Shown: positions 27,501 to 36,823, counted from the stretch's first letter. The stretch: 64,000 bases of DNA from UBA7330 sp043554545 (GCA_043554545.1 CP121337.1:1674001-1738000); one strand, 5' to 3'. Notes: generated by a model from the sequence alone, not told the origin. Numbers and translations: made by a program.

Positions 27501-30500
27501 AGGATTCCCTCTTAAGATCCTTAGCAAGAATCCGAATATATTCTTTCTCCTTATCTGCCAGTGTATTATAAAACTGTTGATCTGATAAGGCTTGATAAGG
27601 GTTGTTGCTATATACCTTATTTAATATCTCCGAAGCAATGCTCAGATCTATAGCCCTCTTTTTAGCTGGATCAAAAGACTTATATAAACTCACATCGTTT
27701 GATGTTATTGGATTGCCTGGAATATTTGAATTTTGTGCAGCAATTCCAGTTCCTGTAACATTCAAATTGTTTACGTAAGCGTGGACATGCGTTTGGTTTG
27801 GCGATGCGATTTCTAGATGATATTCCGAATTGGGTACGCCTGTGATTGAAAAACTTCCACTGCTAGTAGTGGTGATCTCTTTTACCGGAACCCCATTTCT
27901 GGAAACCAAATTGATCTGAGTATTTGAAAAGGCAGTGTTTGTTCTTGAATCAAGTAAAAATCCTGTAATGTTTAACTGGCTGGATTGGTTGTTTATATTG
28001 GAGGGTATAATGGCTAATACTTCTCTTTTTTGGTCCAGGGATGAATTGATATCATTGTCATCTAATATGAGCGAGTTTATTCTTGTTAGGTATTTTGAAA
28101 TATTGTCAACGGCTGATTTTTCCATCGCAGAAAGGCCAGCAATCAATTGCTGATCCTGAGGGCTAATACCGTAAGAATTTGCCTTTCGATAGGCTTTAAG
28201 CACCTCTTTGACAATAACACGACTCATCGTACCTTTTTCATTAACAGGTAAATGTTGATAGTAAGACATGGCGCTTGCAAGAGAAATTTTCTCCTTGGAA
28301 GTTAGTTCCTGACCTGCCAGTTGTTTTTGAAGCAACTGAACAAATGATTTTTCATTGGCATTTAAAGTAGCATAATATTCTGTATCGGATACTGGGAGTG
28401 AGGTGTTTTGACTATATGCGTTAGATAGTATACTGGAGCCAATTGACCTGTTTACGGCCCCTTTCTGAGCACTCGTTAGGTTTTGATAGGTGGTGAGATC
28501 AATTGTACTCAAGTTAGCAGAAGAAGCGAATTCATTGCTGTTTTCCGAACCTAAGTTTTGTAAAGTATTTGTCCCTGAATTATATTGAGTTTGTACATAT
28601 GGAGATTCTCCTGACATGACATCAGCAATCTGTGGTCCACGATCTACAATGGCTACAGGGGCTTGTACTTCCCCTAAAGGAAGATATATGTTGGATGGAC
28701 TATTAATCCAGGGTTCAGAAACGGAAATAAACCGCTTGATGGCTCGGTGATTTTTTTGTGATAGTGAATTGAATAGTGGAGTATCATTGGTTTTTAGATA
28801 GTTAAAAGCAGCTTCAATATTTCTATTAAGTTTTGCTGTTGCTACTTCATTCTTTTCAAAATTTGCTTCACCTAAGTACAAGTCTGCTTTGATCGTGTTA
28901 CTGATAATCTTAGCGAGAATCTTATCTAGTTGCTGCTTCTGATTGGTACTAAAAGCGTTGTATATCGCAAGATCTTCTTTTGAAATGCTGCTTTCAATGT
29001 TGTTGACGTCATTAAGGATGACGCTGGAAGCTATATTTTGTAGGGAAGTCAATTGTTTGGAATCCAGATTCTGATAAAAAATCCGATCTTCCTCCTTGAG
29101 CTCATATTTGGGGTCATCAGCAAGGGTATATATTTTTTCTTTGATGGTGTTATTGATCAGTTCGGGGTTATCCTGGTTATTTCTTATAAATAAATTTTCA
29201 TTGAAAGCCAATGCCATATTTTCGATGTTTTTCTTATCGGAGATAACCTTCATCGAAAGTTGACTTACACTTTGTTGTGATTGTTGATCTAAACCGTCAA
29301 ACTCAGTAGTGGGAAATTGAAAGTCTTCGGCCTGCTTCATTCGTGTGGCGATGATCATATCTACTTTTTCTTTATCCTCTACAGATAGATTCTCGTAGTA
29401 ATCCTTTTCTTCTTGATCAATAGCCAAACTCAATCCAAGTCCATCTTCCCTGACATACGCAGAGACCAGGTTGTCTAAGTGCCTTTTGTCATCTGATTGC
29501 ATGCTGGAGTAAAAAAACTCATCTTCATCTCGTATCGAATTCAGGTCGTTTTGAGAGAGGTTCCTTACCCTGGCATTGACAATCCTATCAATACGTTCCT
29601 GGTCATCCTTACTCAATGAATTATAAAAGGATAGCTGATCATCGGTTAGGGCCATGTCTACATCTGCAACACTGGATGCCATTAAGTGACTGATGATCTC
29701 ACTGAGCATTTCATCATCGCCTGAATCAAAGTCGTAATCATCTGAAAACAATGAGTTCCGACCAGCTATGGACATATCGGACTCTATTTCAGTTATGATT
29801 TCCGTTTCCGTTTCAATCCTAAAACGATAGATATCCATTTTCCCAACTCCTCCATCTCTGTTAGAGGACATATATCCACTGTGTTCTCCAAGAAAGAAAA
29901 ACATGTCATCCCTAAATGAATTATAGGGTTTTCCTACATTATAGATTTCCGCTTTTTCAAAGGAAGAACCATCAGCAAGGAAAATATCATACCCGCCAAA
30001 ACCTCTGTGGCCATTGGAACTAAAAAAGAGTGTTTGGTCTTTGTGATCATAAAAAGGAGAAGACTCATTTAAAAGGGTGTTGATTTGAGATCCTAAGTTT
30101 ATGGGATACCCCCAGTTTTCATCCCCGAATTTGGTACTTAAATAGATGTCATAATTACCATAGCCTCCTTCCCGATCTGAGCAAAAAAACAAGGAGTCTC
30201 CACTTACCGTAACGGATGACTGCCTGGAATTTGATCCTCTGGAATTGATGTTGGAATTTAATTTGATGGGTTCAGACCAATCTCCTCCTTGTAAACTTGA
30301 CACATAAATCGCACAATTAATGGCTGTCTCACTCACAGGTTCACACCTGGTAAAATAAAATTTATTTCGCTCTGTGTTAAACATGCCCGCAGCGTCCTCA
30401 TATTTATCATTGATGTCTTCAAAATCATCTTTAATTTTCACCTCATCCCATTCACCTTTGTCTTTTGAATATCTATATAGATCATTCCATGATTCCCCAA

Positions 30501-31125
30501 ACGCACCAAAACCAGCACCTTTTCCGCCTTTTCTGCCGGATGAAATAACAAGGGTAGAATCATTGGTATACGTCGATGGAGCCGAATCCATGGCATCGGA
30601 GTTGATGGGCTTAGGTAGGAGGGTGAACTGATGATCAGGGGAAATTTCCGATGTTTCATTTAAAGCAATCAATGTTCCTTCGCGCTCTATTCTTGCTTGC
30701 TCGTAATATTGACGAAACCTTTCATCTTCATGCTGCTCCCTTTCTTTCAATAAGGCCATAAATTCCTCGAATGACGTCATTGCCTCAACATAATCGCCAT
30801 TTAGTTTGGTCATCAAGGCATAATAATATCCAGCCAGTAGGAAACGGCCATCATTTCTGCGCTTTACTTTTTGGTAATATCCTTGAGCTGTTTCATAATC
30901 CAGAATTGCGCGATAAGATTCCGCAATTTTATATTGACCTGCAATGTTTGTTTCATCTCTTTCTAAAACTGACTTATAGACATTAATGGCCTCTGTATGT
31001 TTGTTAGCTTCTGCATATTTATCACCCATTTCAATGAGAAGTGTGATTGGCTGTGCAACTCCAATGAACGGAATTGCAAATAGGAAGAACAGTACAAATA
31101 GATTTATTGATTTTTTTTTATCCAT
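24571..31125 (-). CDS. giant TPR-PD40-OmpA-LysM envelope protein
   Basis: About 2,184 residues from the ATG at 31125. It starts with a signal peptide (SINLFVLFFLFAIPFIGVAQ), then TPR-like helices (about 30-150), then a WD40-like PD40 propeller (about 180-430: LFFCSDREGGYGNYDIYLST, TLFFSSNGHRGFGGYDIFLA, GYMSSNRDGGVGKMDIYRF). Residues about 490-1,850 carry an unusual repeated helical motif alternating with carboxypeptidase-regulatory-like beta domains (GSFSITGVPNSEYHLEI, GTFKFNGIRAGNYHIEV). An OmpA-type peptidoglycan-binding domain follows (NIYYDFNDFQLRPEAKKAL, LKAHTDAVGNSIYN, NRRVEVII), and two LysM-like segments end the protein. The TPR-PD40-OmpA order is that of PorE-type T9SS proteins, but this one is several times longer. 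It overlaps the CHAT gene upstream by eight bases, so both are co-transcribed. Confidence 0.88.
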   Translation of the reverse strand: MDKKKSINLFVLFFLFAIPFIGVAQPITLLIEMGDKYAEANKHTEAINVYKSVLERDETNIAGQYKIAESYRAILDYETAQGYYQKVKRRNDGRFLLAGYYYALMTKLNGDYVEAMTSFEEFMALLKEREQHEDERFRQYYEQARIEREGTLIALNETSEISPDHQFTLLPKPINSDAMDSAPSTYTNDSTLVISSGRKGGKGAGFGAFGESWNDLYRYSKDKGEWDEVKIKDDFEDINDKYEDAAGMFNTERNKFYFTRCEPVSETAINCAIYVSSLQGGDWSEPIKLNSNINSRGSNSRQSSVTVSGDSLFFCSDREGGYGNYDIYLSTKFGDENWGYPINLGSQINTLLNESSPFYDHKDQTLFFSSNGHRGFGGYDIFLADGSSFEKAEIYNVGKPYNSFRDDMFFFLGEHSGYMSSNRDGGVGKMDIYRFRIETETEIITEIESDMSIAGRNSLFSDDYDFDSGDDEMLSEIISHLMASSVADVDMALTDDQLSFYNSLSKDDQERIDRIVNARVRNLSQNDLNSIRDEDEFFYSSMQSDDKRHLDNLVSAYVREDGLGLSLAIDQEEKDYYENLSVEDKEKVDMIIATRMKQAEDFQFPTTEFDGLDQQSQQSVSQLSMKVISDKKNIENMALAFNENLFIRNNQDNPELINNTIKEKIYTLADDPKYELKEEDRIFYQNLDSKQLTSLQNIASSVILNDVNNIESSISKEDLAIYNAFSTNQKQQLDKILAKIISNTIKADLYLGEANFEKNEVATAKLNRNIEAAFNYLKTNDTPLFNSLSQKNHRAIKRFISVSEPWINSPSNIYLPLGEVQAPVAIVDRGPQIADVMSGESPYVQTQYNSGTNTLQNLGSENSNEFASSANLSTIDLTTYQNLTSAQKGAVNRSIGSSILSNAYSQNTSLPVSDTEYYATLNANEKSFVQLLQKQLAGQELTSKEKISLASAMSYYQHLPVNEKGTMSRVIVKEVLKAYRKANSYGISPQDQQLIAGLSAMEKSAVDNISKYLTRINSLILDDNDINSSLDQKREVLAIIPSNINNQSSQLNITGFLLDSRTNTAFSNTQINLVSRNGVPVKEITTTSSGSFSITGVPNSEYHLEIASPNQTHVHAYVNNLNVTGTGIAAQNSNIPGNPITSNDVSLYKSFDPAKKRAIDLSIASEILNKVYSNNPYQALSDQQFYNTLADKEKEYIRILAKDLKRESFTPSESALNASAYSYYRHLIPAEKPFWSRLITIEALKELKVNDTFMISESDQSIIAGLSYAEKNTYDRILGARALDAPFFTESLESDSKILINVLISGNSNSTSNINGDVVSVKTEIPAANHPLNLVHTETNQTVSSTSTNDKGQFEFNDISKGGYSINTSESSSNSNEENTLYVRNLKMSNSQNVTTIDSPTAASSASSDPIIQEGDFSFYSNLNETSRKAIDRGIAAELITEAYQTSTELVSDDTQYLKSLSSKEKDYLNLLAKDLNSETLPNAQLPALAVAYSYLRQLSGDDQQAWNRLVTAEAQKAYKTGNSYGISSQDKTILEGLSNYEQVVYDRIKKARRISGPLTEGSIVAGRPKDVLLYIPKITGNQGDQLEISGKLNESKPDSPAPSVQLILADYDGNIISRTTTTSSGEFKFDRAPYGNHSIRVSDPDSQSSTQGNLYVSDLTMKNVKTQNLLTRNQVQGDVSPVAITSGTLSSYQNLPRTDKRRIDRLIAFDYLTQAYKENPSLKTSDNQAYKALNNQEEKYIKILTMDLRGDELSVAEQSLLSSAFSYYYNVAESRKAIINRLVADALFSQYKQGNNYRLISSDASYKSKMDTNVQLMLENIKAFRFNNERILSENLEIESKDLGNRQVVLNIPNYTNNEFSRISISGRLIDTQTGNPVATKALRVVDEAGVMIARTFSSSNGTFKFNGIRAGNYHIEVEQPSSVGSQTESYFVKDLEISGTHGISHAHFKTFNIYYDFNDFQLRPEAKKALADLGDLAKNQEIVVELKAHTDAVGNSIYNDELSGKRGATAMDFLTGFGLSPDDITLLAYGKSDPVASNTDEYGRQFNRRVEVIIKSHQPIRYNPPTVYLIRPKATLYSISKNFNLTVDEVMKMNGLTEPSINAYHPLRIENPMNYKPNLDMLVELNESVSTTNSFKYVVKSGETTTSIAEKFNLPEELLLEMNGLTTHTLRKGQQLNIYIRY
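25750..29645 (-). repeat. about twenty copies of a short helical motif in the OmpA-LysM protein
   Basis: The motif [FY]-x-x-L-[ST]-x-x-[ED]-K-x3-[DN]-[RK]-[IL] recurs through the middle of the protein, for example FYNSLSKDDQERIDRIV, YYENLSVEDKEKVDMII, TYQNLTSAQKGAVNRSI, FYNTLADKEKEYIRILA and SYQNLPRTDKRRIDRLI. In the second half four motifs plus one beta domain form a larger module of about 220 residues repeated roughly four times. DNA copies are well diverged. I do not recognise the motif as a named family. Confidence 0.7.
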
Positions 31126-34120
31126 GTCCAACAAGTATAAATGAACCCCATATAAGAGGGTTTGGATAATTTTTTCTTAAACTCACCTGTGACTTGTATA
31201 ATGAATCTGATATGTCGTTGCTATTGAGATAGTTGGCATAAAAGTAACCCATCATTTCCTGAGTAGCCTGATCATCAACTTTTACCAGGCTGGTTATTAA
31301 GAATTTAGTTCCTGCCACCAAAAATGCTCGTTGCAACCCGTAAACACCTTCTCCATTTTCTACATCACCCAAACCTGTCTCACAGGCAGACAGGATGACA
31401 AGTTCTGTATCATCAAGGTTTAAGTTCATGGCTTCGTAGGAGCTAAGGATCCCATCATCAGAGTTTAATTGGTTTGTTCCATTGGCATAGGCTGAAAGCG
31501 AAGTAGCTGCGCCTGTTAAAAATAAACCTGACTTAAACAGCGGACTGCTGGTGTTCAATGCTTGTTTTAAAGCACTGTTCTTATCAGAGAAATAACCGTG
31601 CGTAGCTATGTGTAGTATCTTAGGGCTATTAATTTCTTTTATCTTATTTTCAGATGCCATGTCACCCTGATATAGGGTAGTCTGCCACTTTTTAGCGTTT
31701 AAATCTTTTGCGGCAAGATTGATCTCCTTTTCGGCTCCAGGTAGTTGTACCAGTGAAAAGGACTTTTGTGTGGAAGTACCGAAATTAGGGTTCCCGAAAA
31801 ATATGGCTGTATTTTGACTTTTGCCAGTGACGTCCGAAATAATGTCCTCACAATTAGTAATAAAACTCACATAATATTTATCAATCAGGTACCTTCCATC
31901 AGGAAGTTTAAATGTATTGGGGTTGATTTTAAAGAAGATTCCGTCTGGAGATACAAATAATTGCTTGGTGCCATCCAAATACTTATCGATGCGCTCCCAA
32001 ACCAATCGGTAGGAGGCAGATTCGTCTACCTGATATTGTAAGGCATTTTTATAGGCAGCATAGAGCTTTTCTTCTAGTTGTACTCCGTTCTCAAGCATTT
32101 CATAGGTGATGCTTTCAGGTTTGATAATAATAACCAAATAGGATAGTGCATCACTGAATCCAAAAACCTTTGCATCACCTCGAGTGCCTGAAACAAAATC
32201 ACGAATCCGTATGATTTCAAGTGCTGCTTCCCCAGGTTTCAGGCTATTTTGGACATCTTGCCAGGTTACTTTATCGCTCCTTAGATAGTCGGAGAATTGC
32301 TTGGAAGATAGCATAATGTTTTTCTCCATATTCTCCACGCTGTCTTCCAATACATCCAGGTTGATGTTGTACTCTTCTAACCGTGCCTTTCCAACCTGAT
32401 AATAACTGGCTAACTTGGTTTTCAACTCCTTCCACTGCACATAGGAAGCCATTAATTCATGATTTCCACTTTTGGTAATGCTCTGTTGAAGTTTCTCATT
32501 GGAAGAAAATAAGATAGCTTTTGTCTGGATTTGATGATTCAGGATGTTTTTAATCAGCTCCGGGTTTTGTTTGAGTAGCCGCATGGCAATAAAGTTATAT
32601 CGCTCAATGTCCTCACGGATATCTTCATAGAATAGCTCTTTCTCCCTTTCAGTTTGTACTGGAAAAATGCTGGATACCTGATCAATCTGGATATTAATAG
32701 ATTCATTTAAATGCTTTTCAGCGAGTGCCAGGTTTTCCTGACCAAAATAGTGCAGACCTATATTTTCTAGTGATCTTGAATAAGAGGGATGATTTACTCC
32801 CAAACGTTCTTTGCGAATCTTGACTGATTCTAGATAGTAATTAATTGCTTTTTCAGGTTGCCCCATTGCTGAATACAGTATACCCAGGTTATTCAATGTA
32901 GTAGCATAATCAGGGTGATTTTTACCATATACCTGTTCATCAATTTTCAGCACTTCAGCATAATATCTTTCAGCATTGGAATAATTACCGAGGATTCTTT
33001 CTGTGCTGGCCAAATTGTTTAGTGCATCAGCATAATTGGGATGAGTTTTACCATATCGCTTCTCATAAACGGGCAATGCTTCCTGAAACAATGCTTTAGC
33101 TTCATTGATCTGACCCTTGCGTTTATAGATTACAGCCAGGTTATTTATTGAAGTAGCATAATAGGAATTATCTGTTCCCAGATGATCTAAACAGATTTGA
33201 TGAACTTCTCCAAAATAGGATTCCGCACGGTCGATGTTTCCAAGGTCCTGATATAGGATACCCAGGTCATTTAAGGACTCCACGAGTAAATGCTCTGGCA
33301 GATTAGGTATTTGCTTTTTTAAATCAAGGGTTTTCAGTAATATCCTTTCCGCCTCACTATAATTACCTTCTGCTTCGTAAAACATACCCAGATCTTCCAG
33401 AGATTCTGCATAGAGTATCATATAGTTATCTCCCAATGACTCGTAAATCTGCGCGGACTTCTGAAGATATTCTTTAGATTTAGAAATATTTCCGTTCTTC
33501 ACCATAATCCTACCCAGGTGATTACAGATATCTGCATATTCAGGCGTCCTCTCATCATGGATTTGGACACAAAGATTATAGGACTTGGTGAAGTATTCTA
33601 ATGCAAGATCATAATATCCCACTTCCTCGAATAATGTTCCTAATTTGCTTTGAGCGGAAGCGTATTCGTATGATTGGTCAGTGTAAGTTTTGGCAGCCTC
33701 ATCAATTGATTTTACCAGGTAATCTCTTGCTTTGTCATATTCTCCTTCATCAATAAGGACTTCTCCAATATTTTGATATATGAAGGTTAGTTGATCTCTG
33801 TTTATATCAGAATTATTATCATAGATAGCCAGGGCTGCCTCAATGTTGGTTTTGGCAAGATCAAATTTTTTGATTTTCAGATATGCAAAACCAAGGTTAT
33901 TAAAAAGGTTTGCTTTTTGCAAAGGTGATAACTGACTGCTTAGCGTATTGTCACTAAATACTCCATTGATCTCTTCAATGCCAGATAGAATGTCGTTTCT
34001 GTCAAAAAGGTTATCTATTTTCTGAAGCCTTGAATCAAGGCCCTGACTCCATAGAAAATGAGAGGTAAGAGCTAGTAATATGAACACCCATACACGGGGA
34101 AACACCTGCAGTCTATTCAT
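31118..34120 (-). CDS. secreted TPR protein with C-terminal CHAT (caspase-like) domain
   Basis: About 1,000 residues from the ATG at 34120, which places a signal peptide (RVWVFILLALTSHFLWSQ) at the N-terminus; ten upstream codons are open but unlikely. Residues about 50-480 are kinesin-light-chain-like TPRs (YATSINNLAVIYKRKGQINE, HPDYATTLNNLGILYSAMGQ). A linker helix region leads to a CHAT domain with the expected catalytic His (HIATHGYF, near residue 841) and Cys (VILSACETG, near 913), and the family's closing pattern (AFLVAGTKFLITSLVKVDD, WGSFILVGHG). CHAT proteins are caspase- or separase-like peptidases. The intact dyad suggests activity, but the substrate is unknown. The signal peptide would place it outside the cytoplasm, unlike CHAT proteases of defence systems. 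It overlaps the downstream OmpA-LysM gene, suggesting a joint envelope role. Confidence 0.88.
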   Translation of the reverse strand: MNRLQVFPRVWVFILLALTSHFLWSQGLDSRLQKIDNLFDRNDILSGIEEINGVFSDNTLSSQLSPLQKANLFNNLGFAYLKIKKFDLAKTNIEAALAIYDNNSDINRDQLTFIYQNIGEVLIDEGEYDKARDYLVKSIDEAAKTYTDQSYEYASAQSKLGTLFEEVGYYDLALEYFTKSYNLCVQIHDERTPEYADICNHLGRIMVKNGNISKSKEYLQKSAQIYESLGDNYMILYAESLEDLGMFYEAEGNYSEAERILLKTLDLKKQIPNLPEHLLVESLNDLGILYQDLGNIDRAESYFGEVHQICLDHLGTDNSYYATSINNLAVIYKRKGQINEAKALFQEALPVYEKRYGKTHPNYADALNNLASTERILGNYSNAERYYAEVLKIDEQVYGKNHPDYATTLNNLGILYSAMGQPEKAINYYLESVKIRKERLGVNHPSYSRSLENIGLHYFGQENLALAEKHLNESINIQIDQVSSIFPVQTEREKELFYEDIREDIERYNFIAMRLLKQNPELIKNILNHQIQTKAILFSSNEKLQQSITKSGNHELMASYVQWKELKTKLASYYQVGKARLEEYNINLDVLEDSVENMEKNIMLSSKQFSDYLRSDKVTWQDVQNSLKPGEAALEIIRIRDFVSGTRGDAKVFGFSDALSYLVIIIKPESITYEMLENGVQLEEKLYAAYKNALQYQVDESASYRLVWERIDKYLDGTKQLFVSPDGIFFKINPNTFKLPDGRYLIDKYYVSFITNCEDIISDVTGKSQNTAIFFGNPNFGTSTQKSFSLVQLPGAEKEINLAAKDLNAKKWQTTLYQGDMASENKIKEINSPKILHIATHGYFSDKNSALKQALNTSSPLFKSGLFLTGAATSLSAYANGTNQLNSDDGILSSYEAMNLNLDDTELVILSACETGLGDVENGEGVYGLQRAFLVAGTKFLITSLVKVDDQATQEMMGYFYANYLNSNDISDSLYKSQVSLRKNYPNPLIWGSFILVGHG

Positions 34121-34169
34121 ACTTATGCGACGGTAGATAATAATAAACACAATTCAACCTTAAATATTA

Positions 34170-34177
34170 CCAAAATT
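34170..34177 (-). promoter_or_regulatory. candidate -7 element for the CHAT-OmpA operon
   Basis: On the minus strand this reads TAATTTTG (TAnnTTTG), 50 bases upstream of the ATG at 34120. The same octamer precedes gltB. No clear -33 element is seen, so confidence is low. Confidence 0.3.
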
Positions 34178-34315
34178 AATTACTTACTGGAACAGATGGT
34201 GCTTTATTTATTAATTTGCTATTGAATTTTTTTAGTCTGATCATCAGCAGAGTTTTAATAAGTTTTCATGTCATATCAGGGACATGGAATTGATTCATAA
34301 ATAAAAATTAACATC

Positions 34316-35182
34316 ATGAAAAGAAAAGAAGCTATCAAAATCCTTGCCAGTGGATCGTTAGGTTTAGGTATTTATGATTTTACTGAAGCTAAATCAAAAA
34401 AAATGGAGGAAGTAAATCTAAAGGGAAATATTAATCATGCGGTTTGTAGATGGTGTTATGGCAAGATTCCGCTTCATGAATTGGCTCTTGCTTGTAAGGA
34501 AATGGGGATTTCTGGGATTGATTTGCTAAAAGCTGAAGAGTGGAAGACCGTGATGGATATTGGGTTGACATGCAGTATGGGTACACCAGAAGTATCCAGC
34601 ATTACTAATGGTCTGAATGAACCCAAGAATCATGATCAACTGACTAATAGCTATATTGAAGCGATAGACAAGGCAGCGGATGCTGGTGTTGAAAAAATCA
34701 TTGTTTTTTCCGGTAATAGACGAGACATTTCAGATGAAGAAGGTTTAGAGCATTGTGCTGAAGGGTTGAAAAAAGCACTAAAAGTGGCTGAGAGGAAAAA
34801 TATATTATTGGTCATGGAATTGCTCAACAGTAAAGTAAATCATCCTGATTATCAGTGCGACCATACAGCTTGGGGTGTAAAGCTTGCCAAAATGATAGGA
34901 TCACCGAATTTCAAATTATTGTATGACATCTACCACATGCAAATCATGGAGGGGGACGTAATCAGAACGATCAATGAAAACCATGAATACATTGCCCACT
35001 ATCATACTGGAGGTGTTCCCGGCAGAAATGAGATTGATGAATCCCAGGAACTCTACTACCCAGCTATCATGCAGGCCATTATAGATACAGGTTATACGGG
35101 TTATGTAGCACAGGAATTTATACCTAAAAATGATGACGCTCTAGCCTCACTAAAAGCAGGTATAATGATTTGTGATGTCTGA
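34316..35182 (+). CDS. sugar isomerase/epimerase-like TIM-barrel protein (hydroxypyruvate isomerase family)
   Basis: 288 residues. The N-terminus (KRKEAIKILASGSLGLGIYD) resembles a weak Tat or Sec signal as often found on this family in Bacteroidota. The barrel (about 40-288) has metal-site segments in the expected order: LLVMELLNSKVNH (Glu), LLYDIYHMQIMEGD (Asp, His), IAHYHTGGVPGRNEID (His) and GYVAQEFIP (Glu). This is the AP_endonuc_2 / hydroxypyruvate isomerase-like superfamily. Such enzymes often sit with DUF1080 and Gfo/Idh/MocA proteins, both encoded 3-6 kb downstream, and may act on keto sugars. The true substrate cannot be told from sequence. It is divergent from the CHAT operon. Confidence 0.8.
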   Translation: MKRKEAIKILASGSLGLGIYDFTEAKSKKMEEVNLKGNINHAVCRWCYGKIPLHELALACKEMGISGIDLLKAEEWKTVMDIGLTCSMGTPEVSSITNGLNEPKNHDQLTNSYIEAIDKAADAGVEKIIVFSGNRRDISDEEGLEHCAEGLKKALKVAERKNILLVMELLNSKVNHPDYQCDHTAWGVKLAKMIGSPNFKLLYDIYHMQIMEGDVIRTINENHEYIAHYHTGGVPGRNEIDESQELYYPAIMQAIIDTGYTGYVAQEFIPKNDDALASLKAGIMICDV

Positions 35183-35224
35183 TTATTTGGAATATTGACG
35201 GGTTTATTTTAACTATATACCTGT

Positions 35225-35761
35225 ATGTTCAATAAATTCAGAAGATTTGCATTTTTAGTTGCTCTTTTTAGTGCGTTATTTGGATGTAACGGGTTGGAAA
35301 CTGACATCTCAAAAAAGCTTGATTTTTCTTTTGATATTTTTAGTTCGGATACAACATTCGCAAATTTAATAGTAGCTGTTTATATCCCCAATCATGATGA
35401 AATTGATGATTACGTAGATTATGCAGTATATCCGAATCCGTTTTTGATAAATGAAGTTAGTTATAAAGTAGGTGCTGTACAGCCTGGTAATCATGCTGGG
35501 CTTGTAGACCTTTCGGTCTTTTATAGAAATACAGCATTAGACACCATCCCTTTATTTCAAGTAAATGATCTGCCGGTAATTCCAGGAAATAGCTTAGTGG
35601 CTTCAGTAAGTCAGGTTGACCTTGGCATGCTGTCTGATCTTGTAAATGCTCAAAATTATTTTGACTTGATTATTGAAGCCAATAGTGCAGATACAGGAAT
35701 TGATTTTACAGTCGAGATATATTTTGATACCACTATAGCAGTAGACTATGACGAAATATAA
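35225..35761 (+). CDS. hypothetical lipoprotein
   Basis: 178 residues with a basic N-terminus, a hydrophobic stretch (FAFLVALFSALFGC) and a lipobox Cys near residue 21. The mature part is acidic and beta-rich (DFSFDIFSSDTTFANLIVAV, SLVASVSQVDLGML, IDFTVEIYFDTT). The 3' end overlaps the start of the next gene by 14 bases, so the two form a pair. The next gene is an outer-membrane protein, so this lipoprotein probably sits in the envelope with it. I recognise no domain. Confidence 0.75.
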   Translation: MFNKFRRFAFLVALFSALFGCNGLETDISKKLDFSFDIFSSDTTFANLIVAVYIPNHDEIDDYVDYAVYPNPFLINEVSYKVGAVQPGNHAGLVDLSVFYRNTALDTIPLFQVNDLPVIPGNSLVASVSQVDLGMLSDLVNAQNYFDLIIEANSADTGIDFTVEIYFDTTIAVDYDEI

Positions 35762-36773
35762 CTTATGCATTTGTTTACTGTTGACCTTTTTCTCTTTCAG
35801 CTTAAAAGCTCAGGACGAATTGGACCTTTTTTTACAGGCAGGTGTTGAAGATGCGGGCTTGATGATTCAGGAATACCTGAAGCCGGTCTTCAAGGGAGTT
35901 GGCTATGGTTACACGAATGGTTGGTATCACACGGCCAAACCTCATGAAACCTTTGGCTTTGATATATCTGTTTCAGCAAATATTGCCTTTGTTCCACAGT
36001 CTGAGCTTACCTATACCTTTTATGATGCTGATTATACCAATATTCAACTATCAGATCCATCAAATAGTAACTTACCAACCATATTAGGACCATATTCCAA
36101 GGAGGAAAGGCCTGAACTTACCTTTTATAATGATGGTGTAGAAGAGTTAAGGGCCACAGCTCCTCCTGGGGCCATTGCGATGAAAGAGGAGGTTGGTTTT
36201 AATGCGGTCCCTGTACCCATGATTCAGGCAGGAATTGGGATAATCAAAGGGACCGACCTAATCGTGAGGTTCATCCCTTCAATTAAACTTGGCGAAAAAG
36301 GTAAACTTGGGATGTTTGGTTATGGGGTAAAACATAACATCGCCCAATGGATAAAAATGCTTGAGTATGCGGGTATTGATATTTCTCTGCTGGCTGGTTT
36401 TAGCAACCTAAAAGTAACCGCAGACCTATCTGATGACAATGATCCGGTCACCTCTAATAATGAAGGGGTTTTTAAAATGAATGGATTTGTTTTGCAGGGA
36501 ATTGTTTCAAAAGAGTATATAAATATCTTTACAATCTATGGAGGTGTAGGTTACTCCAGGGCTGGTTCTAGTACGCAAATCCTTGGTACTTATCCAATAG
36601 ATGCTGATTTTGAGCAACTACCTGTTGATCCTATTGATCTAAAATATGCAAGCAGCAGCATGAACCTAACGGCAGGTTTGCGGATAAGGGTTGTTGCAGT
36701 TTCAATAAATGCGGCTTACACGCTCCAGGAATACCCAGTACTTTCAGCTGGCGTTGGTTTCACCTTGAGGTAA
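35748..36773 (+). CDS. DUF6588-like outer-membrane protein
   Basis: 341 residues with a signal peptide (LCICLLLTFFSFSLKAQ) and an opening (QAGVEDAGLMIQEYLKPVFK, then GYGYTNGWYHTAKPHETFGF) that I recognise as the Bacteroidota DUF6588 pattern. The rest alternates amphipathic strands typical of an outer-membrane barrel (FDISVSANIAFVPQ, DLIVRFIPSIKLG, YGGVGYSRAG) and ends in GVGFTLR, a plausible terminal strand. It overlaps the lipoprotein gene upstream. Its function is not known; possible roles are transport or scaffolding. Confidence 0.78.
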   Translation: MTKYNLCICLLLTFFSFSLKAQDELDLFLQAGVEDAGLMIQEYLKPVFKGVGYGYTNGWYHTAKPHETFGFDISVSANIAFVPQSELTYTFYDADYTNIQLSDPSNSNLPTILGPYSKEERPELTFYNDGVEELRATAPPGAIAMKEEVGFNAVPVPMIQAGIGIIKGTDLIVRFIPSIKLGEKGKLGMFGYGVKHNIAQWIKMLEYAGIDISLLAGFSNLKVTADLSDDNDPVTSNNEGVFKMNGFVLQGIVSKEYINIFTIYGGVGYSRAGSSTQILGTYPIDADFEQLPVDPIDLKYASSSMNLTAGLRIRVVAVSINAAYTLQEYPVLSAGVGFTLR

Positions 36774-36823
36774 ATTCTTTGACTTTATTTTTTAACTTGC
36801 CAGACTCAAAATTTTGATAAAGT

